Below are positions 36,018-49,300 of a stretch of DNA of 64,000 nucleotides, one piece after another; the first letter of the stretch is position 1, and the number at the start of each line of letters is the position of its first letter. The notes beneath the pieces are model-generated. The model was given only the letters and a program-made list of their open reading frames with translations. It did not search any database and was not told the origin of the DNA. The DNA comes from Epinephelus fuscoguttatus (Eukaryota; Chordata; Actinopteri; Perciformes; Serranidae), in NCBI RefSeq assembly GCF_011397635.1, contig NC_064759.1, forward strand, positions 14,032,428 to 14,096,427, in the 5' to 3' direction. The translations under genes and the position numbers were made by a program.

Positions 36018-37479
36018 TTAGGTGGTCAAGAAAGAACCAAGAGAGATCTGACAGTAGCAGATCTTCCTGTAGCTGACCTAGGTAGCAGCCTTTTCAACAG
36101 CTCTTGTTCTTGTTAGTAATACATAGAATAAACATAAAAGATTTTTTGGGGAGACAGGGGACAACACCAGGGGAAGCTTGCCTAAGGTGCTGAATGTGCT
36201 AGGTCTGCCACTGCACACTGAAGTGGTTCTCAAAGTGATGACAATTATAAATAAGTGATTACTGATAATTAAAATTATGGGATGGGGACGCCCCTTTTAA
36301 CAGTCAAATGTGGATTTTCTGTTCACAAGGTTTTGTAAATTTACTTGAAAAAGTGACATTATTTATTTAGTTGTATATTAAATGCATTTAATACTTTCAA
36401 AGGCATGAAATTACACCTAATCATTATCAGAATAAGGTTTATTAGTAGGCAGGTCTGCACTAATGAATGAATGACTTTATTTCAAACCAAAACTGATAAA
36501 AAAAAGTAGTAGGTAGAAGTAAAACTTGTATGTCCCAGACCCTTCCTTACATTTCTCCTTTTAACTCATATATTATTTAAACAAATTCCCAAATTTATAT
36601 ACAACTAATATACAACTATACCCAGTCTGTTTACCACCCAGTTAAATAAATGAGTAATAAACCCAGACACAACCTTTCCTCATCTGTATATCTGTCAAAA
36701 ATATCTTTTTTGTATATATTTTTTTAATTGATTTATACTTGTGCTTTGTTTTTACCTTGCAAGGAACTGCCTTGGTGTTTGGTGCATGCAATAAACATAT
36801 TAAGAGAAAAAAATAAGGCAAAGTACTAAAATAGTCATGAACATAAATACAGAAAAGAAAAAATATGCAAAAAAAATAAATATGTACAATATAGGTGATA
36901 AAGAATAAGACCGCTGTAAGTTTTGTGCAGGTTGTGCATTTCCTAGAATGAATGAATGATTGGTAAATTACTCGACCATCACTTTTGGTATCATTTAGAA
37001 ACTCCATAATTTACAGCTGTTATTTAACCAACTAATTGCTATATATCTCACATAATGGTATTTAAGTAGCTCGTGGAAGATATAGTTTCAGATCAGTGTG
37101 GTACATGCAACTCTGGAAACATGTTTAATGACACACTTGATAATTATTCCACTATTCATCAAAATATACAACGTTTGTTTAAGATTAAATGACACTACAG
37201 TTAGTCTTCTTAATGTCCCACATGCAATATTGTGGAGCTTTATTTAGTTAATATGTGCTAAACCACACATAATAATAAAACCATTCCGTTATTATTTCAA
37301 TTCAATCATTTAATTATCACATGAATTTATACAATATTATATTAAACTCATTGGCAGTGAGTTTATTTCAGTACTCTAGACCATGAAAGTGTTGGATAAA
37401 TAATGATAGGATGTGAAATTCAGGCGCCTCTACTTGTGCACAGCATCATGAAGCTCAGTTGCAGTTTCCTTTATGTACC
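36018..37479. other. AT-rich intergenic sequence upstream of SETDB1
   Basis: No gene, RNA or well-bounded repeat was recognised. The 121-codon minus-strand frame at 36642-37007 is low-complexity and hydrophobic, with no family match. Confidence 0.5.
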
Positions 37480-37632
37480 TTGACAACCCGCGGTGGCGGA
37501 TCTCATTTTTCACACGTTCTTCCCCCACACCCGCCCGTTCCAGATTCCCCTGGGACGCAAAGCAAGCGCTCCACATTGTAGCTATGGTAGCATAGCACTA
37601 GCTAGCTAAGCTTGTATTTGCGAGCAGCCGAC
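37480..37632 (+). promoter_or_regulatory. SETDB1 promoter and 5' UTR
   Basis: A short CpG-containing patch (CCGCGGTGGCGG at 37488 onward, then C-rich sequence) stands out from AT-rich surroundings and ends at the SETDB1 start. No TATA box is clear. The exact transcription start cannot be placed. Confidence 0.45.
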
Positions 37633-40332
37633 ATGGAAAGCAGCGAGGGGTGAGTGTTCACTGCGGTCTCTAAATCAAGTTTACCGTCTGATTTGTCTTT
37701 GAGAGCATCTCTAGCAGACACTATACAGTTTGTTTCTCAGACACCTGCATTGGTCAGTCAGTAGATGAGACTTTATCCATGCTAATGCTAGGCTAACCTA
37801 GCAATGCTAGCCTGCACTCACTTGCAGCAAGCCTCAGTTTGTTGTGTTTTAGCTGCCCTGCCTCCCCGGAATATGTCTCATTATAGTGTCAGTGAAGTCA
37901 TAGAAGGTTATATTTGCAGTTACTCTGTGTACCGGGATTAAATGGGAAGCTAGCAAAGTAATTTGACGGGATTTTGGCTTCCGAAGTGTCCTTTGTTGTG
38001 CTAACCCGTAGCTGCAGACTCTGCAGTTCAGACTCTTGCAGCTGCTTCAGCATCAAGTTTACACTGGCTAATTGTTATTCTTTTAAGTAGTGTTGTATAA
38101 CAGGCAGGTGGTGCATCCGCACGAGTCATTTATTAGCTGTTTGTTTGGGAGAGCAGTTTCATCATCAGTCCCTGTGTCCATGTGTGCACAGGTAAACAAA
38201 GGTAACATTGAAGTCAGTGAGTGGTTTGTACACATGTGTCATCCTGTGCAGTGTGCAAGGTTTAGCTGCAGCTCATCTCAGTTAGATGATCTCTGTCTGC
38301 ATTGCATGCACTGGTGCTTTAAATGCACTCATGCAAACCCTCCATCTCTGACCGCTGTGGTCTGAATTATGACATAAAAAGGGCAGAAATCAGGGATGTA
38401 GTGATGTTTATTCTTATCAGTATACATTTCTCTTGAGAAGAGTAAGCTTAAACCCATATAAAATAATCATGCTGATCTGTAATGACATGTTATCCAGTTC
38501 AGTGCAGTTAATTCCCCTGTGGATGGACCCTCACAGCAGATTAAATATGCTATTTGGCAAAGAAAATAAACAGGAAATTCCTCTGTTACTCAGGAAGTGA
38601 AACAAAGGAGATTCCTCTAGATGCCATATGCGCAGAACAGACCAACATAATAAATGTACAGAAATCAGAGAGAGTAATGTTTATTCTTCAAATCGATATG
38701 TGCTGACAGACATCAGTATGAATTTCTGTATATATCTCATCAGTATACAGATATCAGTATATATTTTTCATGAGTGTTTGCAGACATTGCATGCAGGGTT
38801 ACAACTAGGATCAAGGGAAATGTTAAGAATCATTATTATGGTAGGGATCCCTCCTACAGCACAGACAGACATGCAATAGATGTCGTGTGTACAGGTCTAC
38901 AGGACATAAGAAGATGGTGTCTACAGACTCTTTTCAGTGCTGTGTATCAGATATAAATCTTCAAATGTGTAAAAACACCCATTTCCTAAAGAGATTCCAA
39001 TCACAACAACACTGGTCAGTTTTTGATCAAATAAATAGTAGTATTTTTTAAACAGCGATTTGCTGTGAAATTAATCATGTATGAGTGAGACCGAGAAGAT
39101 TAAGTGTAGGTATTTGAAATGATGTTAACATATCTGGTTTTTGTTTTTTCCCTCTCTCCTCAGAATGGAGGTGGATGGCTGGGACTCCAGTCTGGAGGAA
39201 GAGTTGGGCATTTCTCTGGATGAGCTGAAGAAGTGGATCGATGAGGCCGTGGAGAAGAGCGAGATCGTGCAAAAGAAAAAGGCTCAGCTGACAGAGCTCA
39301 AGGAATGGGTGGAGCAGAAAGAAGAAGAGGAGGCGAAGACGGACATGCTTCTCAATGATGCCAACTTGTAAGTAGACATGAACCTCTTCCCAAAGACTAT
39401 TTATTTACAGTTGCGTGGTTTTAGTATATATACATTATTTTTACAAGGATAAATGTCCTCTGTAGTTCAGTACTTACTATTTTTATGTATCTTCTCGGTT
39501 GCTAGCATTGCAAATAGGGCTGCGCCCAACTACGAATTTTCCCAGTCAACCAATAGTCGTCCTTTAGGACCATTAGTCGACTAGTCGTCCACATGTTTAC
39601 GATATTAATTTAACCATTAAATGATATATTTTGGGCGGGGCAACACAATGGTTTGAGTTGAAGGTGTGAGAAAGAATAGTATCAGTAACATTGTTAACAC
39701 TGTGCTACATTACAGAGAAATACAAAACCGTACTAATGAACCTTCATTAATACAGGCCTGTATTTTATCTACAAGTGCACGTCACACACTGAGCGAGCTG
39801 CCTGTTAATGACGCTGTGGGCTAATGGGCATGTAGCTACTTCCATGTTTCAGATGATATGTCATGTTTGTAGTCGACCAATGAAGATAAGTTTACATATC
39901 ACCTTGGGTTCATCCTTCACCTTCTCAAAATGATCCCACACTTTGGAATTCCTGCCCAAAATGTTATTAACTAGCCTGTGGAATAACCGCAGGTACCAGC
40001 CCTGTAAATTAGGGACCGTACACATGCTGCATCTTTAACTGCCTTGAAAAGGTGTGTGTAGGCCTGTCATCAGTGGGACAGATGTAAAGCTCTTGGTAGT
40101 TCTACACTAACATGATCAACTTTAACGTATTCATCAGACTGAATATTTACAGAAGGGAAAGATATCTGTCGGCTGTCATTGGTTTGTAACGTGACTCCTG
40201 TCTGACTGCTGAGCATGGCCTCTTCCTGTCTCTGCCCTTTCAAATTAAATTCCCAAATGATCCAGTCATATAGCTTTTGAGTTATTGTTGTGACAAGGTG
40301 CAGCTCCTAATAGAGTTTCATGGTTGTTGTTG

Positions 40333-40371
<39 letters not shown>

Positions 40372-43300
40372 TCTCTGTGACTAAGTGACCAATGAAATCT
40401 TGCCGATTAATGACCTTTCTGGTCAACTAACATTTGGTCGACTATTAGGGGGCAGCCCCAGTACCTGCCATTACAGAGCGCTGATCCAGTACCAGTGTTC
40501 TCTTTTGATTGAAGTTAAAATCAGTAAACCTCAGTTCAAAACTAATTGGAGTCAATTGTATGGAAGGTAACATGAGGCCAGGGATTTCTGTGGTACTATA
40601 AGAAAAACTTGAATCAGCTGTGGCTGAATGAATGTAGTGGTAACACAGAATTTTACACGTTAACAACCTGTATTTGATAAGATCTGTAGCGTTATGGCAG
40701 ATACACAACCTGATACTGATCCACTGGACGGGATCGCAAACCTGGTTGTACAGTTCTTGTTTTTACAGGCTCACATTTTTTCTTCCCCAGGTCCTTATTG
40801 GAGTGTGAGAAGCTCGTGAAGGAAACTTATCATAAGAATGGCCTCGTTTACCGAGAGAGCAGCTCAGAGGATGAGGGGGGTGGAGGAAGCGTTGTGTCCT
40901 CTGAGGTCATTGAGATAGACGATGATGACGACGATGATGTGATTGCTGTTGGCTGTTGTAAGTTGGACTACTTTCAGTTACAATTTCATCACTACTATGA
41001 CATAAAAACAATCAGAGTATTAAATATTTTCTGTTGTTTTTAATGTTTCAGTGGTTCCTCCAAAGACGCCTGTCACTCCTGTCAAAGACTCAGTGGTGAG
41101 AGCAACAGAAAGCTCAGTTTGTTTTTATTCCTCATTGCTAAATGTTTATTTTTGGTTATGACTGCGTGTTTAGATGTGGTAAAATGTTGTTGTGTTTCTT
41201 GAAAAGCCCTTCTTCTATTTTAAAACTTAGTTGTTTTAAAACCTTTTCAACTTATTTCTAACAGATACTGTAGATTATCTACCATGAGTGATGCAGCCTA
41301 TGAGCCAATCAAAACAATATGTCTCCTTATGTAATTTAATCGTAGCACACATTGTTAAATTATCTGCACTACTTTTGTGGAAACCAGGAATATCTAAAGA
41401 CACATTACGCCACAAGAGAATACAAGTAAACATTGTATCTATTGTAACACAGTGTACTTAGCCACTATCAAAATTTAGAGTGAGCTAGTTAATAAGGGGT
41501 TAAAATTATGTAACCCTATTTTGCCCCACTACAGCACAGATGCTGTCAGAAGCCTCTGCTTGTCAGTCTGTTAAACAGTTCAGTCCTCCACAGTTCCTTT
41601 TAGTTCTTCTCAAGATCAGGTGTGTGGTGTGTGAGTTATGTGGTGGCTACCTGGGTAGTGTGTTTGTTGAGATCTCATGCTTATCTGTCCTGAAGTAAGG
41701 TTGTTGTCGCTCCCAGTGTCGTGGCAAACTGGGCCGCAGATCCTAAATCGTGTCATATCAGAAATAATCTCAGATTGAAATAAACCAACCTGCACACAGC
41801 AGGGGAAATATCTCCCGTTACTACTGTGCAACAATTTAGTTATCGTTAGCAACTGTATTTCTTCTTACTCTCTATCTGCATCAGTGACTCAATTCAAATG
41901 ATTTATAACTTAAATCCACTGTGTTTAACACAACACACTGTAAAACAGTTAATATATTACCACATATGAATTAAAATGCATTCACATTTTACACAAAATG
42001 GTTAAATCTTCCATTAATAATAAGTTACAGCAAAGTAGTTTCTCACTGAAACCTGCTTCTTCATTGCACGAGGCAGAAGAAAATGGCGTCTGCAGCATAC
42101 TATCACTCAAAGAACGCTCCTGCTCACATCGAAAACTACTTTTACACTCACTCAGATATCTCCGACTGGTTTATGGTACTCTTAAGGCAAAGAAACGCAA
42201 CACAAACTAAAGCAGTGGTCTAACAGGATGACACAGGATTGATGTTTACACATGGCTAATTGCTAGCTTATCATGCTAGTGCAAGATATGAACTCATCAA
42301 CTCACCAGAGATTCACAGATTCATCCAAAACAGGCACATTGACGTCAAAATAGTCCTTCCATGTTACACCCAGTTACACAGAGAAAAGAAAATTACAAGT
42401 AGTGTAGTGTAGTACAGAACTTCTGACACAGTGCTTATGGAGGCTCTGAAACATTTGTCAAGCTCCTTCTCTGTTGAGCGCATGCGTAGTGTCTCTGTCC
42501 GTGTCCTCCTGCCACATCCTCTCTACTATGTACTTGGACCCACTGGCATTACACTGTGTTATAATACCCCCCTCTAGCAACCAGTGTCTGGTCAGTTCAA
42601 TGTGGGTTACACTCCTATCCCACTTTAGACTGAATAATGCAGTTAAAAATGTAACAGTGGAGCTATTTAGATAAAATGTAATTATCCTAAACCAAAATGT
42701 TGTGCCCTGAATTATCAATATGCATAACAAAATAAATTTATACATCTTAAAAATACGCTATTTATACATATATTGTAACATGAAATGCATTGACTTAGTA
42801 AAATACAATAATAGTAAAAATATTTTAAAAAATGTTCCAAATTACGAGCAATTCATTAACTGTGTAAGTCATACTAGTATGTTTAAAAAAACTGTTAGTG
42901 TGTTACAAATGTAAGAAATTACAGGCATAAAATATACTGTGTGAATGCAGTACTTAGTGAACTGCATGAATTTTTATGCATGCAGAGCAGTACGCTGTCT
43001 GATGTCACAGCAGGGAAAATGTGTGCTGTTTTCCAACTGAACTCAAACTACACTGCTCAAAAAAAATTTAGGGAACACTTCATGGTCACAGTGTAACACC
43101 CAGTCAGTTAAACTTCAGGGATCTCAATATGTCCGTTTAGGAAGCACAAGTGATTGTGAATCAGTTTCAGCTGCTTTGGTGCAAATCAAAGTGACAACAG
43201 GTGCAATGGAGAGGCAAAAGCAAGACAACCCCCAAAAGGGAATGGTTTTGCATGTGGTAGCCACAGACAGTTGCTCTCTCCTTATCCTTCCTGACTGATT

Positions 43301-46300
43301 CTGCTCTAGTTTTGCGTTCTGCAAGTGTCCTTGTCACTACTGGTAACACGAGGCAGTACCTGCAGCCCAATCAGGTTGCACAGGTAGTCCAGCTCCTCCA
43401 GGATGGCACATCCATACGTGCGGTCGCAAGAAGGTCAGCTGTGTCTCCCAGCACAGTCTCAAGAACATGGAGGAGATACCAGAAGACCAGGGTATTTACC
43501 CAGCGGCACGACTAGTATCTGCTCCTTTGTGTGAGGAGGAACAGGAGGAGCACTGCCAGAGCCCTACAAAATGACCTCCAGCAGGCTACTGGTGTGCATG
43601 TTTCTGACCACACTGTCAGACTCCATGAGGGTGGCATGAGGGCCTGGTGTCCTCTAGTTGGACCTGTGCTCACAGCCCAGCACTGTGCAGCTCAATTCGC
43701 CAGAGAACACCAGAATTGGCAGGTCCGCCATCTGCGCCCTGTTCTCTTCACAGATGAGAGCAGGTTCATACTGAGCACATGTGACAGGTGTGAAAGAGTC
43801 TGGAGATGCTGTGGTGAACATTGTGCTGCCTGTAACATCCTCCAGCATGACCGGCTCAGTGGTGGGTCAGTGATGGTCTGGGGAGGCAAATCCTTGGAGA
43901 GTCACACAGACCTGCATGTCATAGCCAACGGTGCTCTGGCTGCTGTTAGGTACCGGGATGAAATCCTCAGAGCATTTGTCAAACCTCATGCTGGTGCAGC
44001 AGGCCCTGGGGTCCAGGACAGTGCCCAGCCTCATGTGGCCATAGTGTGTAATCAGTTCCTGGATGATGACGACATTGATGCCATTGACTGGCCCTCTCAT
44101 TCCCCTGAACTAATTCCAACTGAGCACCTATAGGATGTTATCTACCTGTGCATCTGACGCCGCCAAGTACTGGAACAGACTGTCCAGGAGCTCACTGATG
44201 CCCTGATCCAGGTCTGGGAGGAGATCCCCCAGGACACCATCTGCTGACTCATTAGGAGCATGTCCAGATGTTGTCAGGAGTGCATACAGGCACGCAGATG
44301 CCTACACACTGCTGAGTCACATTATGAGTTGCTGTGATAAAATTCTTGCAAGTTTGAACAGCCTTTAAATTTTAATTTTTTTACTTTGATTTTGGGTGTG
44401 ATTTTGAATCCAGCCCACAGTGGGCTGATGATTTTGGTTTCCACTGTCTGTCATTTTGTTCTCAACAAACTATACAATGTACATCAGTAACGATTTTCAA
44501 CTTGAATAATTCATTCATCAAGATCTGATGTGTGATTTATGTGTTCCCTTAAGTTTTTGAGCCGTGTATGTCCACACTTAAACTCAAATTTAAAAATGAA
44601 ACCAATCTCTGTCCACATGAGTGTGGGTGACTGTGTCCCAGTTATTTACTGTCCAGACTAAAACACAAAAACAAAAACATATTAGTGTGGATGAAGCCAA
44701 ACTGCAGCTTGTGGAAATGCTACAGCAAACCTTTACGGAGGGGTATCACTGCTTAGTGTGTGCAGATTATGATGTCCTGTTTATTTATCTTGCCAGTTAA
44801 AAGCCTCCACAGTGCTGCAGAAAACCACCCAGCAGGTGCAGAAGTTAGTCCAAATGGTCAACAAGCCTTCACAAGGTGCTCCATTGCTTCGATCTCCATC
44901 ACAGACTCTGTCCCAGTCAGGTCAGCACACGTATGCTTCCTCAGGTAACGTTACATGGTTCATACCTTTGTGAAATTAGATTTGATGCTAACAGTGTGTT
45001 TGGCTTTTCCAACCCTTCAGGTATTCAGGGTTCAGTGCCAGCAGTGTTTGTGTCCCAGGTTCCGTCTCAGTCGATGACCCAGCCCAATCCAAACATGGCA
45101 GAAGATGAGCTCAGAGTCGGGATGACCATTCTGGGAAAGAAACGCACCAAGACCTGGCACAAAGGCACCCTCGTAGCTATCAGCCCTATCGGTGTGTTAA
45201 CAAAACCTTTTGTTCCTCTGTTAGGTTCTTTAAGACAACTTTGAACAATTAATGTTTAATGTATATATTATTATTTAATGTATTTATTCTGTGCTTGCCA
45301 TCTTTAATACAACACACCCTCTGTCTCATTTCAGGAAACGGTTTATACAAGTATAAAGTGAAGTTTGATAAAGGGAAGAGTCTGCTGTCTGGCAATCATG
45401 TGGCCTTCGAGTATAACCCCACGTTGGAGATTCTGTATGTCGGGGCTCGTGTAGTTGCCAAGTACAAGGATGGCAACCTGGTGTGGCTCTATGCTGGAAT
45501 AGTAGCAGAGATGCCTAATAACAAGAACCGTATGAGGTGAGCGGACAGAGCTTAAGGCTTGGGATGCTGATGGGATGTGCGTGGTTGATGTTAGTGCTGC
45601 ACCAGTACTGTTGAGCTGTTTTTGAGGCCAATATCAATGTGTCAGAGTTAAAAGAATCTGATATATCTACAATATACCATCATTATTTTAATAAACACAT
45701 AACTACTTTTGTTGTATGTGTTTCAGGTTTTTGATTTTCTTTGACGATGGCTATGCTTCTTATGTGACACTACCTGAGCTCCACCCAGTTTGTCGACCAT
45801 GTAAGTGCCCATTTTTCTATGTTCTCCTCATCTCTTGTAATCTGTAAAGTCCAAAATATTCTAGCCATCACAATTTGGATGTAACGTTAGGTGAAGCTGA
45901 AGAAGATGAATTGAAATGAGCTTGTGGTGGTTTTTATGCGTCTGCGCTGGCGATAGCTGAGGCTGGAGAAATTTTGTTTTCGGGTTGTCACTCTGTCCAT
46001 AACATGCATCCCATTTTCTTGAATTAATATCTCAAGAATTGACTCAAGAAAGAAGTGATTAGATTTTGGTGACCAATGGTCAAGGTCACTGTGACGTTGT
46101 TTTTCTCATTCTTATGAACGTGATAGCTCAAGGATGCCATGAGAGAATTTTTGGCACAGGCGTTCACTTGGTCTAAAGATGAATGGTAAATGGACTGCAC
46201 TTTTATGGTGCTTTTCTAGTCTTCCGACCACTCAAAGCGCTTTTACATCACATGTCACATTCACCCATTCACACACATAGTCCCGCACTGGTGGCCGAAG

Positions 46301-49300
46301 CTACCATACATGGTGCCACGTGCTACTCAGTAACCATTCACACACACTCACACACCGATGAAACAGCCACTGCAAACAGTTTGGGTTTGGGTTCAGTATC
46401 TTTCCCAAGGATACTTTGACATGCAGACTGGAGGAGCCGGGGATCGAACCACTGATCTTTCAATTAGTGGACGGCCCCCTCTCTGAGCCACAGCCACACC
46501 CTGAACTGATCAGATTTTGGTGGTCATATCTCAGAGGTCAAGTTCAGTGTTCATTCTTGTGAACGTGATATCTCAAGAATACCTTGAGGGAATTTTTTCA
46601 AATTTGGCACAAACATTCACTTGGACACAAAAGGTCAATGTCAGTGTGACCTCACAAAACACATTTTTGGCCATTAATCTTGGATGCTGATTGTTTAGAG
46701 CTTTTGTGCTGTCACGGGAAAAAGGTGTGTGGAGCATCCATGTTTTCACAGACATGGATGTAAACTGTGAGAGAAACTTAACTGGTGCATGAAAGCCCTA
46801 AGCCCTGTCTTTTAAATGATCAAAAGGCGGCTGCAGAAAAATCAGAAACTGTATTCATGTTTATTGATGTGTTTGCACCTCTGCAAATGCTGCATTAAAT
46901 TGTCTGTAGATTTAGGAGAGCTAAGTGGTGGTAAAAAAGAAAATGGATAAATTGATCAAAGCTCATTGTTGTTTTCACAGTAAAGCGTACCTGGGAGGAC
47001 ATAGAGGATGCATCATGTCGAGACTTCATCGAAGAATACATCACCGCGTATCCCAGCAGGCCTATGGTGCTCCTGAAGGTTGGGCAGATAATCAAGACAG
47101 AGTGGGAGGGAACCTGGTGGAAGAGCAAAGTGGAGGAGGTTGATGGAAGCTTAGTCAAGATCCTCTTTTTGGTATGTCATTGCTAGTGTCCCCATAAGTC
47201 TCAATAATTCGACTAGATACTCGTTGATCAGGACAGCAGCTGATAGCGTTCTGTTGTTTTGTGTTGGTCAGGATGACAAAAGGAGTGAGTGGATCTATAG
47301 AGGCTCCACCAGGTTGGAGCCAATGTTCAATCTGAAGATGACCACAGCCAGCACCCAGGAGAAGAAGCTAGCTGGCCAGCAGAGGACACGACCTAACATG
47401 GGTAACATTTTGGCTTTGCCCTGTTAATCTGTGTCATAAAGTCCCATTTCAACCTTTGTTATTTATTATATATATATTTTAGTGATCTCATTTTAACTTT
47501 ATATCTTTCTTTCTTCTAATCTCCAGGGGCGTTGAGGAGTAAAGGCCCAGTGGTTCAGTACACCAGTGACGGACTTGTTGGAGCCTCTCCTGTCAAAACG
47601 CCACAGGCCTCGCCCTCACAGACACCGCAGCAACAACTGCGTCCTCAATCCCAACAATCCCAACAAATCCAACAAATCCAACAAACCCAACAAATCCAAC
47701 AAACGCAACAAACCCAACAGAGCCTTCAGTCTTCTCAGCCTCAACGTATTGAGTAAGTGATGCTTATTAAACATCTAGCACTAACTAGGGCTGAACGATT
47801 CATCGAATATTGATCGTGATCAGGATTTTGGCTTCACAAAAAATGAACATGATCGACTGCGATATTAACATTTAAAATATTAACATTTAAAATGAGTGCT
47901 CCACTCATAGAAGACTCGCGTAACAAATAGGGCACTTCCTAAACTAACAGCCAGCCTCTACTTTTGAAGAGCTGCTGTGCTGCTACACATCCACCCTGCA
48001 GCAGCAGTCTATGAAAAACTGCGACTACAGACGGGCAATACGAAAATCATCCATCATCAACCATCATCAGCTGTTGTTTGCACGTATTTCATATTTAGAG
48101 TGCATTAGGCTTGTGTCTGTGTTGCAAAGCAACACAACTAACTCGTTAAACCACCCGAAAAAACTGACTGCAGTAAGATGAATTCACAAAGGCCAAGAAG
48201 AATAATATCGTTAACATTACCTCACTGAATCCCCATCCATGTCTAGCGTCAACTCAGTGCATCCTAGTACCGTGACCACTGTAAAAAATAATACATCGGC
48301 AGAGACGTATCCATAAGAGATACACTGTTTCCAGGTGAAGATGCACCTTTAAAGCCAAATGATTTGAGAATAAGATGAGATTTTTAAATATTTTCTGTCT
48401 ATTTCTTAAAGCAACAAACATCAGATGGCAAAGAAGAGTACTTCTCCGTTTGTCCCAGGGGTGGGAGGCACTCATGCCTCTAAAATGATGCAGTCTCTTA
48501 CCTCCAGTCCCAGCAACCTCACTGGGTGAGTCCACATTATTGTTTGGTCGACTAAGTTGCTCCTTGTGACTCAGAAAAAAGAAAAGTGATCTCATCTTTG
48601 ATGTTTTTAAATCTAACTGATCTTTTTCTCTTTTGTTTGTCAATCCATAGTGTGAGGATCTTGAGTGGCCAAAATACTGGTTCGCCCACTTACGCACAGC
48701 CGTACCAGAGACTGATGCCCACTATGGCTCCCATCCCCCCTCCTATGACCCACACGATGGCCACCATCCCACATCAGCCTGCGTACCGTGCCCCGACGGA
48801 CCGCATCTTCTACCTGGCACACACCTGTCAGCCCGCGTGTCTGAATCGCGTCAGACCAGCAAAACCAGACATGCACAGAGGAAAGAACCCCCTTCTAACA
48901 CCTCTATTGTACGATTTCAGACGCATGACCGGACGACGCAAAGTCAACCGCAAGGTAAATTTAAAAGAAGAGTAGAGGAATGTAATTGATGTATGAAGCA
49001 CTTTGCTAGAGTTTCTTCCTAAGCTTGAAATATTCAGTTTTCCCTTAACAAATCCTTGCTGAAATGTTTTCACCCCTCAGATGTCCTTCCACGTGATCTA
49101 CAAGGCTCCATGTGGGCTTTGCCTGCGTAACATGGCAGAGATCCAACACTACCTCTTCCAGACGCGCTGTGACTTTATATTCTTAGAGATGTTCTGCCTA
49201 GACCCCTACGTGCTTGTGGACCGACCCTTCCAGCCCCAGAGGCCGTTCTATTACATTCCCGACATCACCATTGGAAAGGAGGACATCCCACTCTCCTGCG

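Noticed and set aside
36642-37007. A 121-codon minus-strand ORF with hydrophobic runs
   Set aside because: The Phe/Tyr/Ile-rich composition comes from AT-rich DNA read in reverse; there is no domain and no conserved motif.
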